Assembly (NCBI GenBank): GCA_030680355.1 | Contig: JAUXVF010000023.1 | Span: forward strand, 116,060-180,059 | Length of the DNA: 64,000 bases | Reading direction: 5' to 3' | From: Caulobacter sp. | GTDB lineage: Bacteria > Pseudomonadota > Alphaproteobacteria > Caulobacterales > Caulobacteraceae | Shown here: in pieces, positions 1 through 8,757 of the stretch | Layout of the letters: the number at the start of each line of letters is the position of its first letter | Position numbering within the stretch: position 1 is the first letter of the stretch | Notes under the pieces: generated by a model | Database searches by the model: none | Seen by the model: only the letters and a program-made list of their open reading frames with translations | Told to the model about the DNA's origin: nothing | Program-made: the position numbers and the translations under genes

Positions 1-140
1 TAGAGGTTGATGTCGCCCAGGGTCTCGCCCTGGACCGATCCGGCCGGCGCGGCGACGACCGGCTGCGCCGAAGCGGCCGAAACATGCACACAGCCCAGAA
101 CGGTGAGCGCCACGAGCGCGCGAACAGCGGTGCGGATCAC
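1..140 (-). CDS. Secreted type-B carboxylesterase-like protein, N-terminal part only
   Basis: Only the first 46 codons are in the window; the gene runs off the left edge. It starts with GTG at 140, and GTGA overlaps the stop of the upstream MFS gene by four bases, which points to translational coupling. The product opens with Arg residues, a hydrophobic stretch (ALVALTVLGCVHVSA) and an AxA-type cleavage site (SAQP), so it is a probable Sec-exported protein. The next residues, APAGSVQGE, resemble the first beta strands of type-B carboxylesterases (usually A-G-x-V-x-G). Esterase identity is an inference from this short stretch and its position after a receptor and transporter; another secreted protein is possible. 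Confidence 0.5.
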   Translation of the reverse strand, partial: MIRTAVRALVALTVLGCVHVSAASAQPVVAAPAGSVQGETLGDINL

Positions 141-1465
141 GAGGTCTTCTCCTTGCCGGCCTGACGCCGGATCCTGGCGCCCAGGCCCAGAAACATGGCG
201 ATGGCCAGGGCGTAGAACGGGATCAAAGTGTAGAACGCCATCTGCAGCGAATTGTCCGGGTGGCTGGCGCTGAAGAAGTCGCTGGCCGCGCCCAGATAGG
301 TCGGGCCCAGGCCCAGGCCGATCAGGTTCATCACCAGGAGCAGAAGGGCGCCGCTGAGGACGCGCTGGTCGGGCCGCACCTCTTCCTGAACCAGGGTGAC
401 CGCCGGCGAAAGGTAGAAGTAGTTCAGACCCATCGGCAGGGCGAGGAAGACGAGCGCCAGCTGCCAGCTCTCGGCCCAGACGAAGCCGACGAAGAGCGGC
501 GCGGCGATCGCCAGGCCGACGGCCGGAAGGTAGGCGTAGGCGGTCTTGGAGCGTCGGGACAGACGATCGATCAGACGGCCTGACACGAACATCCCGGCGC
601 TGGCCCCGACACCGACCAGCAGGGCGTACCAGAGCGCCACCTCCGGCAGGGTCATCCCCTTCTCGCGCATCAGGAACAGCGTCGCGAAGTTGAGAAAAGC
701 GTAGGTGACGAACTGGGTGGCGCCGCAGGCGAGGGCCATGCCGCGCAGGACGGGATTGGTGAAGAACATTTTGCAGGTGGCCCAGAAGCCGGTCCCCGAA
801 ACCGGGGCCGCGCCCGACACCGGCTGGGTCTTGGGCTGGGCATCCAGAGCGCCCTTTTTGGGCTCGCGCATGAACAACAGAACGACGACGGCGGTGATCA
901 CGCCGATGACGCCGATCCACAGGAAGGCGTCACGCCACGAATAGGCGGCGGCGATAGAGGCGCCGAAGGCCACGCCCATGGCCTGACCGATCGGCGGGCC
1001 GAAGTTGAACAGGCTGAGCGCGGTGCCCCGCGTGCCCGGCGGGAAATAGTCGGAGATGATGGCGTAGGACGGCGGCACGCCGCCGGCTTCGCCGACGCCG
1101 ACCGCCATACGCGAGGCCGCCAGCTGGGGATAGTTGGTCGACAGCCCGCAGGCCGTAGTCGCCGCGCTCCAGAGGGCGAGGGAGAAGGCCAGCACCCGCA
1201 CGCGGTTCGTCCGGTCAGCCAACCAGCCGACCGGGATCGCGAGGATGCAGTAGAACAGCGCGAAATAGAGCCCGCTGATCAGTCCGAGCTGGCCGTCGGT
1301 GACGCCCAGTTCGTCCTGGATAGGCTTGGCCAGGATCGACAGCAGCTGCCGGTCCAGGAAGTTGAGCATGTAGACAAAGCACAGGGCCGCCAGGACAAGC
1401 CAGGCCCGGCCTCCCGGACGCGCGCTGAGCGCGCCCGGGGTGGCGATGGAGACCGAACCGGCCAT
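137..1465 (-). CDS. MFS transporter, spinster-like family
   Basis: This 442-residue protein is a major facilitator superfamily permease of the inner membrane, with about 12 hydrophobic segments. Motif A lies in the first half (GWLADRTNRVRVLA), after a first helix containing NFLDRQLLSILAKPIQDELG, the usual start of spinster-like MFS proteins. The motif-A equivalent in the second half is GRLIDRLSRRSK. The gene begins 2 bp after the TonB receptor stop and its own stop overlaps the next GTG start, so receptor, permease and esterase-like protein form one operon. An outer-membrane receptor, inner-membrane permease and secreted esterase suggest uptake of an ester or lipid-like substrate. The substrate cannot be read from the sequence. 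Confidence 0.85.
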   Translation of the reverse strand: MAGSVSIATPGALSARPGGRAWLVLAALCFVYMLNFLDRQLLSILAKPIQDELGVTDGQLGLISGLYFALFYCILAIPVGWLADRTNRVRVLAFSLALWSAATTACGLSTNYPQLAASRMAVGVGEAGGVPPSYAIISDYFPPGTRGTALSLFNFGPPIGQAMGVAFGASIAAAYSWRDAFLWIGVIGVITAVVVLLFMREPKKGALDAQPKTQPVSGAAPVSGTGFWATCKMFFTNPVLRGMALACGATQFVTYAFLNFATLFLMREKGMTLPEVALWYALLVGVGASAGMFVSGRLIDRLSRRSKTAYAYLPAVGLAIAAPLFVGFVWAESWQLALVFLALPMGLNYFYLSPAVTLVQEEVRPDQRVLSGALLLLVMNLIGLGLGPTYLGAASDFFSASHPDNSLQMAFYTLIPFYALAIAMFLGLGARIRRQAGKEKTS

Positions 1466-1467
1466 GC

Positions 1468-3771
1468 CTAGAACTCGTAGCCGAGACGAACGCCCACGAC
1501 ACGAGGCGTCAGACGCCCGTAGCGACCGTCAATGAAGGCCTCCGGATGGACATAGGTCACCGACCGGTCGTTGAAGAGGTTCTGGACGTAGGTCCCGACT
1601 GTATATTTGCCGAATGCCACCGCGAAGTTCGCATTCACGAAAGTGTAGGCGTCGGTGTAGTCGAACGTCGCCAGCGGGATCGCCGGACGCCCAGGCGTGT
1701 TCGGGAAGGAATTGGGATAGGACCCGACATGGGAAACCGCCACTGACGCATTGCCGACGACGCCGGGAGCCAGATCGAAGCGATAGCCCACGCGGAGTGA
1801 TCCCTGGAACTCCGGCCCGGCCAGGCGAACGTTGGGCACGGCGCCTGAAATGGCGGCCTGCTGCGTCGTGAGACCGGTCACCTTTGCGTCGTTGACCGAA
1901 CCGGTCAGGGCGACGGTCCAGCCTTTGGCCGGCAGGGCGAGGATTTCGAACTCGATGCCCTTGCTGGTGGCTTCGCCGATGTTGGTGGCGAACTGGACCG
2001 CGTCCGAGACGCGGTTGGCCTGGACCTGGATGTCGTTCCAGTCGATCCAGTAGGCGGCCAGGTTGGCGTTCAGCCGGCCCTGGAACCAGCGCCCCTTGAG
2101 GCCGACCTCGTAGCTGATCAGCTTGTCCGAATTGGCTCCGAACGGGATCACGAGGTCGGTCGCATCCAGGGCGCTGACGCTCCCGGCGCGGGCATTGACG
2201 ACCGGCGCGCGGAAGCCCGTGGCGATGGCCGCGTAGGTGGTGACCGACGGCATCGGACGCCACGACAGACTCAGCCGGTAGGACGGACCGGTTTCTTCCA
2301 CCTTGACGCCGTCCGCCGGAGCAATGGCCGTAATCGTGACCGGGCCGGGCAGATTGTAATATGCCCGCGTCAGGTAGTTGCTGTTGAAGCCGCCTTCAGC
2401 GAAGCCCTGGGCGTCAATCGTTCCATGGCGCAGTCCAGCCGTGACCCAGAGATCGTTGGTGAAGCGGTAGGTGAGCTCGCCGAAGGCCGCCACCTCGTTG
2501 GTGATCGCGTGGTTATAGAGCCGCGCGTAGTACTCGTTGGCCAGGCCGGTGATCCCCCGGGCCAGAAGGAAGTCCGGCCGCGACCGGTAGTTGGAATCGA
2601 CATCCCGGCGGCGCTGGAAATAGAAGCCGCCAACCGACCAGTCGATCCGGCCGCCGGCGTCGGACACCAGCCGCGTTTCTTGGACAATGGTCTCGTCGTA
2701 GGCGTCGGCGTCCAGGGCGAAAGCGAACGCCTGGTTATAGGTGCCGGCCAGGTCGACGTAGAATTTCTGGTTGTAGTTGGAATAGGTGGTCGAGCTAGTC
2801 AGACGCGCGCCGTCGAACTGGTACTCGAGCGTGGCGTTGTAGTTGGTCATGTCGCTGGTGAAGCGGTCGGGGCGGTCCGAGCGACGCACGTCGATCCCGC
2901 GATTGGGATTGGTCAGCGCAGAATCCTCGGGATTGCTGATCTCGTGGGAATACATGAACTCCCACGACAGGCGGTCGTTCGGCTGCCACTTGAGGATGCC
3001 GCGGCCGCCGTACTGAACCAGGGCGTTGGAGTTTCCGATGCCCGTTCCGACGTTGTCGACATAGCCGTCTTCATTGCGCGAGAAGCCGACGATCCGCAGA
3101 GCCAGCTTGTCCTCGACCAGCGGGACGTTGACCATCGCGTTGTAGCGCTGGCGCAGCGAACCGCCGCCCATCGTGCCGATATCAACAAGCGCCGAGGCGT
3201 CGAAGCCGTTCAGATCAGGGTCGTTGGTCAGAATGCGAAGGGCGCCGGCCAGCGAGCCGGAGCCAAACAGCGTTCCCTGCGGCCCGCGCAGGAACTCGAT
3301 CCGTTTCACGTCGAACAGGCTGGGGTCGAGGATGGTCGAGTTGCCGTTGGCCGAGATCGGCAGTTCATTGATGTAGATGGCGACCGTGCTCTGCAGGTTG
3401 GCGCCGTAACCGTTGGTCGCGACGCCGCGAGCGGTGAAGTTGTTGAAGTTGGCGGTCGGGCGGTTCAGCACGATGCCGGGCGTGGCGAGCGCCAGGCCCT
3501 CGTAGCCGACGATGCCGCGCTCATTGAGATCATCCTGCGACAGCGTGGTGATGCTGAGCGGCACGTCCTGAAGGCGTTCGGCGCGGCGAGTCGCGGTCAC
3601 GATGACCTCGCCCAGAGTCGTGGCGCCGCGGTCCTGGCCTTCAGCCTCTCCGTCTGTCCCCTGGGACGCGGACTGACCGGCGTCCTGGTTCAGCGTTGAC
3701 GCCTGGGCGATTGCCGGCGCGAACCCCGAGATCGCGACCGCGCAGGCCGATACGAACAGCATCGTTTTCAT
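1468..3771 (-). CDS. TonB-dependent outer-membrane receptor
   Basis: The ATG at 3771 follows a good Shine-Dalgarno (GGGAGG) and opens a signal peptide (MKTMLFVSACAVAISGF, cleaved near AQAS). An in-frame extension 25 codons upstream lacks these features. After a short linker comes a TonB-box-like segment (GEVIVTATRR), then the plug domain with LQDVPLSITTLSQDDL and the RGPQGTLFGSGSLAGALRI motif. A long beta-barrel follows, ending in an aromatic C-terminus (LGYEF). At 767 residues it has normal length. LQDVP plugs are typical of the large iron-complex/aromatic-type receptor group of Caulobacter and sphingomonads. It heads the operon with the MFS and esterase-like genes. A candidate operator lies about 75-105 bp upstream. 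Confidence 0.93.
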   Translation of the reverse strand: MKTMLFVSACAVAISGFAPAIAQASTLNQDAGQSASQGTDGEAEGQDRGATTLGEVIVTATRRAERLQDVPLSITTLSQDDLNERGIVGYEGLALATPGIVLNRPTANFNNFTARGVATNGYGANLQSTVAIYINELPISANGNSTILDPSLFDVKRIEFLRGPQGTLFGSGSLAGALRILTNDPDLNGFDASALVDIGTMGGGSLRQRYNAMVNVPLVEDKLALRIVGFSRNEDGYVDNVGTGIGNSNALVQYGGRGILKWQPNDRLSWEFMYSHEISNPEDSALTNPNRGIDVRRSDRPDRFTSDMTNYNATLEYQFDGARLTSSTTYSNYNQKFYVDLAGTYNQAFAFALDADAYDETIVQETRLVSDAGGRIDWSVGGFYFQRRRDVDSNYRSRPDFLLARGITGLANEYYARLYNHAITNEVAAFGELTYRFTNDLWVTAGLRHGTIDAQGFAEGGFNSNYLTRAYYNLPGPVTITAIAPADGVKVEETGPSYRLSLSWRPMPSVTTYAAIATGFRAPVVNARAGSVSALDATDLVIPFGANSDKLISYEVGLKGRWFQGRLNANLAAYWIDWNDIQVQANRVSDAVQFATNIGEATSKGIEFEILALPAKGWTVALTGSVNDAKVTGLTTQQAAISGAVPNVRLAGPEFQGSLRVGYRFDLAPGVVGNASVAVSHVGSYPNSFPNTPGRPAIPLATFDYTDAYTFVNANFAVAFGKYTVGTYVQNLFNDRSVTYVHPEAFIDGRYGRLTPRVVGVRLGYEF

Positions 3772-3845
3772 TGTTTCCCTCCCTTGGCTCGGATCGTGAT
3801 CGTCAGAGCTTGGGCGCAATGGGACACGACAATCCCAGCCTGTCA

Positions 3846-3875
3846 ATATTCACTCACTTGCGTGTGAGTATTATT
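3846..3875. promoter_or_regulatory. Inverted repeat, candidate TetR-type operator of the TonB receptor operon
   Basis: The arms ACTCAC (3852-3857) and GTGAGT (3864-3869) are perfect inverted repeats around a 6-bp spacer, flanked by AT-rich sequence (AATATT... and ...ATTATT) that partly extends the symmetry. Size and composition fit a TetR- or MarR-family operator. It lies about 80 bp before the receptor start. No regulator gene is adjacent: the next thing upstream is an IS element that begins 9 bp away. Regulator identity is unknown. Confidence 0.5.
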
Positions 3876-3883
3876 TTGCAGGA

Positions 3884-4704
3884 GGTTTTGTCAGGTTGAC
3901 GGCAATGGGCCGCAACGCGCCCTACCCGACTTGCTGATCAGGCGACGGCCGTCGCGGCGTCCACGTCCGGTGAGCGGCTGCCCGGAGGTAGCGGAGGGCC
4001 GGCCCGCGGATCAGGTGGGGTGGAGGTTGAACACCTTGCAGACGGCGGCGTAGGTGGCCGGGAAATTCTGGGCCGACGCCCTGGACTTGAACTTCTGCTG
4101 CTTTCGCTCCCGTCGGCGGATCGGCAGATGTGAATTTTCCGCCCAATTGTTCTCACGCATCCCGCCGGGTTGATGGCGATCCGTCAGTCCCAGATCTCGG
4201 GCCGCGGCGCGATAGGAAGCCAGCTTGTCGGTGACGGTCACCTCGGGTCGCACGTCCTGGTTCCCAAGCAACTTCCGAAGCAGCCTAAGGGCTGCGCCCT
4301 TGTTGCGGCGCTGCTGGACCCGCATGTCGAGGACCTCGCCTTCGTCATCGACGGCGCGCCAGAGAAACATCCGTTTGCCACCGATTTTCACGACCATCTC
4401 ATCGAGATGCCAACGACCGGTGGGCGGGCCTCGGCGCTTGCGAAGATTGGCGGCCATCAGCGGCTCAAACTTGTTCACCCAGCATCGAACGCTTCGCGGC
4501 TGACCTCCACGCCCCGTTTGCGCCTGCAATTCCTCAACGTCGCGGATGCTCAGCGTGAACCGGAAATACAGCCAGACGGCATGACGGATCACCTCCGGCG
4601 GGAACCGATGCCATTTGAACGAGATCGGCCGCATGGTCCCTCCCCGGTTGGCCGCACCCCAAGGGGCCAAAATGGAGAAAGGTTAGCGTTAGCCTGCCAG
4701 CACC
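3884..4704 (-). mobile_element. IS6-family insertion sequence, decayed copy 1
   Basis: An 821-bp element with imperfect terminal inverted repeats: left end GGTTTTGTCAGGTTGACGGC, and the right end read inward GGTGCTGGCAGGCTAACGCT (about 16 of 24 bases agree). Length and a single transposase read toward the left end fit the IS6 family. The 8-bp flanks (ttgcagga and gcggccgc) do not match, so no target duplication remains. This points to recombination or a cointegrate history rather than a recent simple insertion. The right end is 77 bp from the glcD-like gene. Confidence 0.85.
3938..4634 (-). pseudogene. IS6-family DDE transposase, frameshifted
   Basis: Reading starts at MRPISFKWHRFPP and continues through the IS6 hallmarks VEELQA, WHLDEMVVKI (first Asp), VTDKLASY (second Asp) and NWAENSH (Glu), so the DDE triad is still visible. 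Two defects are evident. Near 4495-4516 an inserted base and a nearby missing base replace the expected VEVSREA with RGGQPRS, then restore the frame. At the end, the frame breaks after CKVFNL (stop at 4011), while the expected tail continues in the other frames (HLIRGPALRYLRAAAHR, then DAATAVA ending at 3938). It is probably inactive. Confidence 0.82.
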
Positions 4705-4780
4705 GCGGCCGCCGTTGACATCCATCAAGCCCATGACCCCGAGGCCGGCTCATACTCCGCCAGGCAAACGGGGAAGACAC

Positions 4781-6181
4781 ATGGCGGCCTTGTTGACTGG
4801 ACTTCAGGCCCTGCTCGGGAGCGACAACGTCGTCGCCGGCGCAGAGGTTTCCGCGGCGGTGTACAGTCCCTGGACCCGGCTTGGCGAACCGGTCGCCTTG
4901 GTCAGGCCACGGTCCACGGCCGAGGTGGCCGGCGTTGTTCGGCTGGCCCGCGAATTCAGCACGCCCGTCGTTCCTTGGGGCGGGCGAACCGGCCTGGTCG
5001 ACGGGGCGCTGGCCGATGGCGCGATCGCCCTGAGCTTCGAGCGTATGGCGGCCGTTGAGGCCATCGACCCCGCGGCGTCGACCTTGACCGTCCAGGCCGG
5101 ATGCGTGCTCGAAACCGCCTGCCGGGCCGTCGAGGCCGAGGGGCTCTTTCTGCCGCTTGATCTTGGGGCCCGCGGGTCGGCCACCCTCGGCGGGATGATC
5201 GCCACCAACGCCGGCGGCAACCGGGTCCTGCGCTACGGCATGACGCGGGATTCCGTTCTCGGCCTTGAAGTGGTGCTGGCGGACGGGACCGTGATCTCCT
5301 CGCTCAATACCCTGATCAAGAACAACGCCGGCTACGACCTCAAGCAGCTGTTCATCGGCTCGGAAGGCACGCTCGGCATCGTCACCCGCGCGGTCCTGCG
5401 CCTCCGGCCCAAACCAGTCTCGCAGCAGACCGCCCTGGTCGGCGTCGACCGGTTCGAGGCCCTGGCGCCGTTGCTGCGGCTGCTGGAAGGAGAGCTGGCC
5501 GGGGGGCTGTCGGCCTTCGAGGCGATGTGGCCGGAATTCTATGAACTGGTGACGACGCCCCCCGCCGCGGGCCGGCCCGTCCTGCCGCCCGCCTTCGCCT
5601 TCTATGTTCTGGTGGAAAGCCTGGGCGCGGACCCGGAACTGGATGGCGACCGATTCAACCGGGTCCTCAACCGGGCCCTGGAAGACGGGCTCATCGCCGA
5701 CGCAGTGATCGCCAAGTCACAGGCTGAATGCGACCGCCTCTGGGCGTTGCGCGACGATGTCGCCCAGACCGCCCGCAACGGCCCCATCCTGACCTTCGAC
5801 GTGGGGTTGCCGATCGCGCGCATGGACGGATACGTCGCCGACGTCCGGGCGACCTTGGCGCGCGCGCTGCCAAAGGCGACCCTGACCGTCTTCGGTCACC
5901 TGGGCGACGGCAATCTGCATCTGATCGTCGGCGCCGACCCCGCGGCCAAGGCCCAGGTCGAGGCCGCCGTCTATCGGCCGCTGGCCAGCCTCAACGGGAC
6001 CGTATCGGCGGAACACGGAATCGGACTGCAGAAACGCGCCTATCTCCACCTGTCGCGCTCAGCCGAGGAAATCGCCCTGATGCGACAGCTGAAAGCGGCG
6101 CTGGATCCGGGGAATCTTCTCAATCCGGGAAAGATCCTGTCCGGACCCGGGTCGGCAGACGTCAATCAAGCCGCCACCTGA
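4781..6181 (+). CDS. FAD-binding oxidase, GlcD/D-lactate dehydrogenase type
   Basis: This 466-residue flavoprotein oxidizes a 2-hydroxy acid (glycolate, D-lactate or D-2-hydroxyglutarate are the candidates in this family). The VAO-type FAD domain is clear: PWGGRTGLVDGAL, then GSATLGGMIATNAGGNRVLR and IGSEGTLGIVTRAVLRL. The C-terminal domain has the conserved FGHLGDGNLHL metal/substrate motif and AEHGIGLQK, and ends in PGNLLNPGKI. The start at 4781 is chosen because a GGGGA ribosome site precedes it; an earlier in-frame ATG at 4715 lies close to the IS end. It stands alone between the IS6 copy and moaB. It may feed electrons from a 2-hydroxy acid into the respiratory chain, but that link is inferred from position. 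Confidence 0.85.
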   Translation: MAALLTGLQALLGSDNVVAGAEVSAAVYSPWTRLGEPVALVRPRSTAEVAGVVRLAREFSTPVVPWGGRTGLVDGALADGAIALSFERMAAVEAIDPAASTLTVQAGCVLETACRAVEAEGLFLPLDLGARGSATLGGMIATNAGGNRVLRYGMTRDSVLGLEVVLADGTVISSLNTLIKNNAGYDLKQLFIGSEGTLGIVTRAVLRLRPKPVSQQTALVGVDRFEALAPLLRLLEGELAGGLSAFEAMWPEFYELVTTPPAAGRPVLPPAFAFYVLVESLGADPELDGDRFNRVLNRALEDGLIADAVIAKSQAECDRLWALRDDVAQTARNGPILTFDVGLPIARMDGYVADVRATLARALPKATLTVFGHLGDGNLHLIVGADPAAKAQVEAAVYRPLASLNGTVSAEHGIGLQKRAYLHLSRSAEEIALMRQLKAALDPGNLLNPGKILSGPGSADVNQAAT

Positions 6182-6302
6182 CCAAGCCGGGCCTCGACAT
6201 TTGATCCTGAGCAACCCGGCCCCTCCCGAGGGCGGGTAGGTTAGACGCTACCCGCGCGCGCGCCGGATGCCGGCCCCGTCCACAAAGGCAATCAGGACTC
6301 CG

Positions 6303-6875
6303 ATGGCAGATCTATCGACCCGCCCCGCGAACGGCCGAAAAACCGGCATCGACGCGCGCCTTCCCTTCTACCCGCTGAAGCTGGCCGTGCTGACCATCTC
6401 CGACACCCGCAACCCGGAGACCGACAGCTCGGGGGACCTGCTGGCCGACCGGCTCACCACGGCCGGACATCTCCTGGCGGGGCGCATGATCGTGCCCGAC
6501 GAAATCCCCGCGATACGAAGTCAGGTCCTGGCCTGGGCCGCGGATGCCGAGGTGGATGTTATCCTGACGACAGGCGGAACCGGCTTCTCCCTGCGGGACG
6601 TTACGCCGGAGGCGGTCCAGCCGCTGCTCCGACGTTCGATGGACGGATTCTCGGTGGTCTTTCACCAGGCCAGCCAGACGACGGTCGGAGTCTCGACGCT
6701 TCAGTCGAGAGCCCTGGCCGGTCAGATCGGCGACACCTTCGTATTCTGCATTCCAGGTTCGACCGGCGCCTGCCGGGACGCCTGGGACCTTGTGCTGAGC
6801 AGCGAATTCGACAGCCGCTACCGCCCCTGCTCCCTGGTCGGTCAGATTCCCCGATATCGGGACATCTGCAGTTGA
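6303..6875 (+). CDS. moaB: Molybdenum cofactor biosynthesis protein MoaB
   Basis: MoaB/MogA-fold protein (190 residues) that acts in adenylylation of molybdopterin, a late step of molybdenum cofactor synthesis. The family core is intact: LAVLTISDTRNPETDSSGD, then VILTTGGTGFSLRDVTPEA, and the FCIPGSTGACRDAWDLVL segment near the C-terminus. The start at 6303 gives a normal N-terminus; an ATG at 6267 would add 12 residues. Its stop overlaps the TTG start of moeA (TTGA), so the two are translationally coupled. Its place next to narG and mobA fits a role in supplying Mo-bisMGD to nitrate reductase. Confidence 0.92.
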   Translation: MADLSTRPANGRKTGIDARLPFYPLKLAVLTISDTRNPETDSSGDLLADRLTTAGHLLAGRMIVPDEIPAIRSQVLAWAADAEVDVILTTGGTGFSLRDVTPEAVQPLLRRSMDGFSVVFHQASQTTVGVSTLQSRALAGQIGDTFVFCIPGSTGACRDAWDLVLSSEFDSRYRPCSLVGQIPRYRDICS

Positions 6876-8059
6876 TTGGTTTCGACGACGCGGTTGGCCG
6901 GGTGAAGGACCTCGCCCATCCGCTGGAGTGTGAGCCGGTCTCCCTGGGCGAGGCGTTCGGTCGCGTTCTGGCGAGCCCTGTGGTGGCGCGCAGAACCGCC
7001 CCCCAGACCGCCGTCGCGGCGATGGACGGCTATGCCGTGCGCGAGGCGGACGTAGCGGCGGCGCCGGTCCACCTGACCGTCATCGGCGAGGCGTTCGCCG
7101 GGGAAGCTTTCATTGGCGCACTGACGCCGGGGACCTGTGTGCGGATATTCACCGGCGCGCCGGCGCCCTCCGGCGCCGACCGGGTGATCATGCAGGAAGA
7201 CGTCGAAGCGGCGAACGGGGCCGCCTGGCTGTCCGCCCCGCCCCGCGGCCGCCGGCACCTGCGGGAAGCCGGCTCCGACTTCGAGATCGGGGATCTGCTG
7301 GTCAAGGCCGGTGTTCAGTTGAACGCCCAGCAGCTCGTCGCCGCAGCGGCGGCCGATCTCTCCGAACTGGAGGTCATACGGCGCCCCCGGATCGCGATCA
7401 TCAGCACGGGAAGCGAGCTGCGTGAACCCGGGTCCCTGTCGGGCGCCGGTCAGTCGATTCCCGAAAGCGTGTCTTATGGCGTCGCGGCCCTGGTGCAGAG
7501 ATGGGGCGGACAGGTCGTCGCAAAACGCCGACTGGACGACCACCTGCCGAGGCTCGAATGCGCCGCCCGATCCGCGTTGGAGCAGGCCGACCTGGTGGTG
7601 GTGATCGGTGGGGCCTCGGTCGGCGACCGCGATTTCGGCAAGACCATGTTCGCGTCCATGGGTCTCGAGACCACGTTCACCAGGGTCGCGATCAAGCCCG
7701 GCAAGCCCGTCTGGCTCGGCGGGTCGATGGGGAAACTGGTGATGGGCCTGCCCGGCAATCCGACCTCGGCCTTAGTCACCGCCCGACTGTTTCTCGCGCC
7801 GCTGGTGTCAGGGTTGGGCGGGCTTGGCGTCGCTGACGCCACCGACTGGGCCGAGCGCCCCCTGACCGGGCCGGTCGAGGCCTGTGGAGATCGGGAGACC
7901 TTCCTTCGGGCGCGCTTGACCGCCGAGGGCGTCGAACCGCTTCGCGATCAGGACTCATCAGCCCAGAAAGCCCTCGCCCTGACCGACGCGCTCATCCGCC
8001 GACGGCCCGGCCAGCCGGCCCTCCGCGCCGGCGCTCACGTGGACATTCTGACGTTCTGA
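6872..8059 (+). CDS. moeA: Molybdopterin molybdenumtransferase MoeA
   Basis: MoeA (395 residues) inserts molybdate into adenylylated molybdopterin. Seen in order: the N-terminal domain with TAPQTAVAAMDGYAVR, the segment FTGAPAPSGADRVIMQED, RHLREAGSDFEIGD, then the MogA-like domain III with IAIISTGSEL, VVVIGGASVGDRDF, VAIKPGKPVWLG and LPGNPTSALVT. The start is an unusual TTG at 6872 that overlaps the moaB stop; without it the highly conserved N-terminal helix would be cut. It is convergent with the RIC-like gene 13 bp downstream. The low-strength start may keep MoeA below MoaB levels (inference). Confidence 0.93.
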   Translation: MIGFDDAVGRVKDLAHPLECEPVSLGEAFGRVLASPVVARRTAPQTAVAAMDGYAVREADVAAAPVHLTVIGEAFAGEAFIGALTPGTCVRIFTGAPAPSGADRVIMQEDVEAANGAAWLSAPPRGRRHLREAGSDFEIGDLLVKAGVQLNAQQLVAAAAADLSELEVIRRPRIAIISTGSELREPGSLSGAGQSIPESVSYGVAALVQRWGGQVVAKRRLDDHLPRLECAARSALEQADLVVVIGGASVGDRDFGKTMFASMGLETTFTRVAIKPGKPVWLGGSMGKLVMGLPGNPTSALVTARLFLAPLVSGLGGLGVADATDWAERPLTGPVEACGDRETFLRARLTAEGVEPLRDQDSSAQKALALTDALIRRRPGQPALRAGAHVDILTF

Positions 8060-8072
8060 CCGGCTCGTCGCG

Positions 8073-8687
8073 CTAGAGGAAATAGGGAAACAACACGTCG
8101 TTCTCCAGGCGCATATGGTCGCCCAGTTCATGATGCAGTTTGCGGCAGGCCCGGCAGAGCTGCCTCCAGGTCTCACAGGCGCCTTCAGGCGCCGAAAAGT
8201 CGCGGGTGATGGCCGCCAGGGTCGTCAGTTGGTCCTGCACGTCGAGGTGCTCGGCCATCATGCGCCGGATGGGGAAATCGGCGACAGGCCCGCCGCCCTT
8301 CAGAAGCATCGGGAACAGGGCGACCTCCTCCCTTCGCTGATGGCATTCCAGATCGTCAGCCATGAAGGCGAGGTGGTCGGCAAGCCCCCGGGGGCAGTCA
8401 GCGTCGGCCTCATGCACGGACTCCACCAGTCGGGCGAGCCGAATGGCTTCGGGAAACTCGGCGAGATGCGTGCGGTGGTAGCGCTCGACGATGTGGTCGA
8501 TCAGCCAGCGCGCCTGGCCCGCCACGGAAGGATCGCCCGGCGGGGCCGCGGCAAGGGCCTTTTCGACCTGCGCGATGGAGTCGAACGACGGTCTCTTCGG
8601 CGCGACGCGGCGGATTCTGAAGATGTCGACGGCGTCCGGCGACTCCCGGACCATCGCCTGCGCCAGACTCATGGTGGTTGAGATCAT
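8073..8687 (-). CDS. YtfE/RIC-like hemerythrin-domain di-iron protein lacking the Cys-Cys motif
   Basis: This 204-residue protein aligns along its length with the RIC/YtfE/ScdA family, di-iron proteins that help repair nitrosative damage to iron-sulfur clusters or handle NO. Hemerythrin-like ligands are visible: LIDHIVERYHRTHLAEFPE, then ECHQRREEVALFPML, MAEHLDVQD, and ELGDHMRLENDVLFP. The N-terminal ScdA_N domain normally carries a DYCCGG motif after the LFR segment; here IFRIRRVAPKR replaces it, so both cysteines are missing. The start at 8687 has a strong AGGAGG site. An FNR-type box lies 71 bp upstream in the promoter shared with the class II ribonucleotide reductase, which supports expression under low oxygen. 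Confidence 0.85.
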   Translation of the reverse strand: MISTTMSLAQAMVRESPDAVDIFRIRRVAPKRPSFDSIAQVEKALAAAPPGDPSVAGQARWLIDHIVERYHRTHLAEFPEAIRLARLVESVHEADADCPRGLADHLAFMADDLECHQRREEVALFPMLLKGGGPVADFPIRRMMAEHLDVQDQLTTLAAITRDFSAPEGACETWRQLCRACRKLHHELGDHMRLENDVLFPYFL

Positions 8688-8757
8688 GTGAGCCTCCTTG
8701 CACCGCCATGCTAGGTGATCATCGCGCCTCATGCATTGAGCGGCCCGCGACCACGGC

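Noticed and set aside
2425..3699. A 424-codon open frame on the plus strand
   Set aside because: It is antisense to the first TonB receptor, has no start signal and has no recognisable motif.
3876..4712. 8-bp target-site duplication around IS copy 1
   Set aside because: The flanks ttgcagga and gcggccgc do not match.
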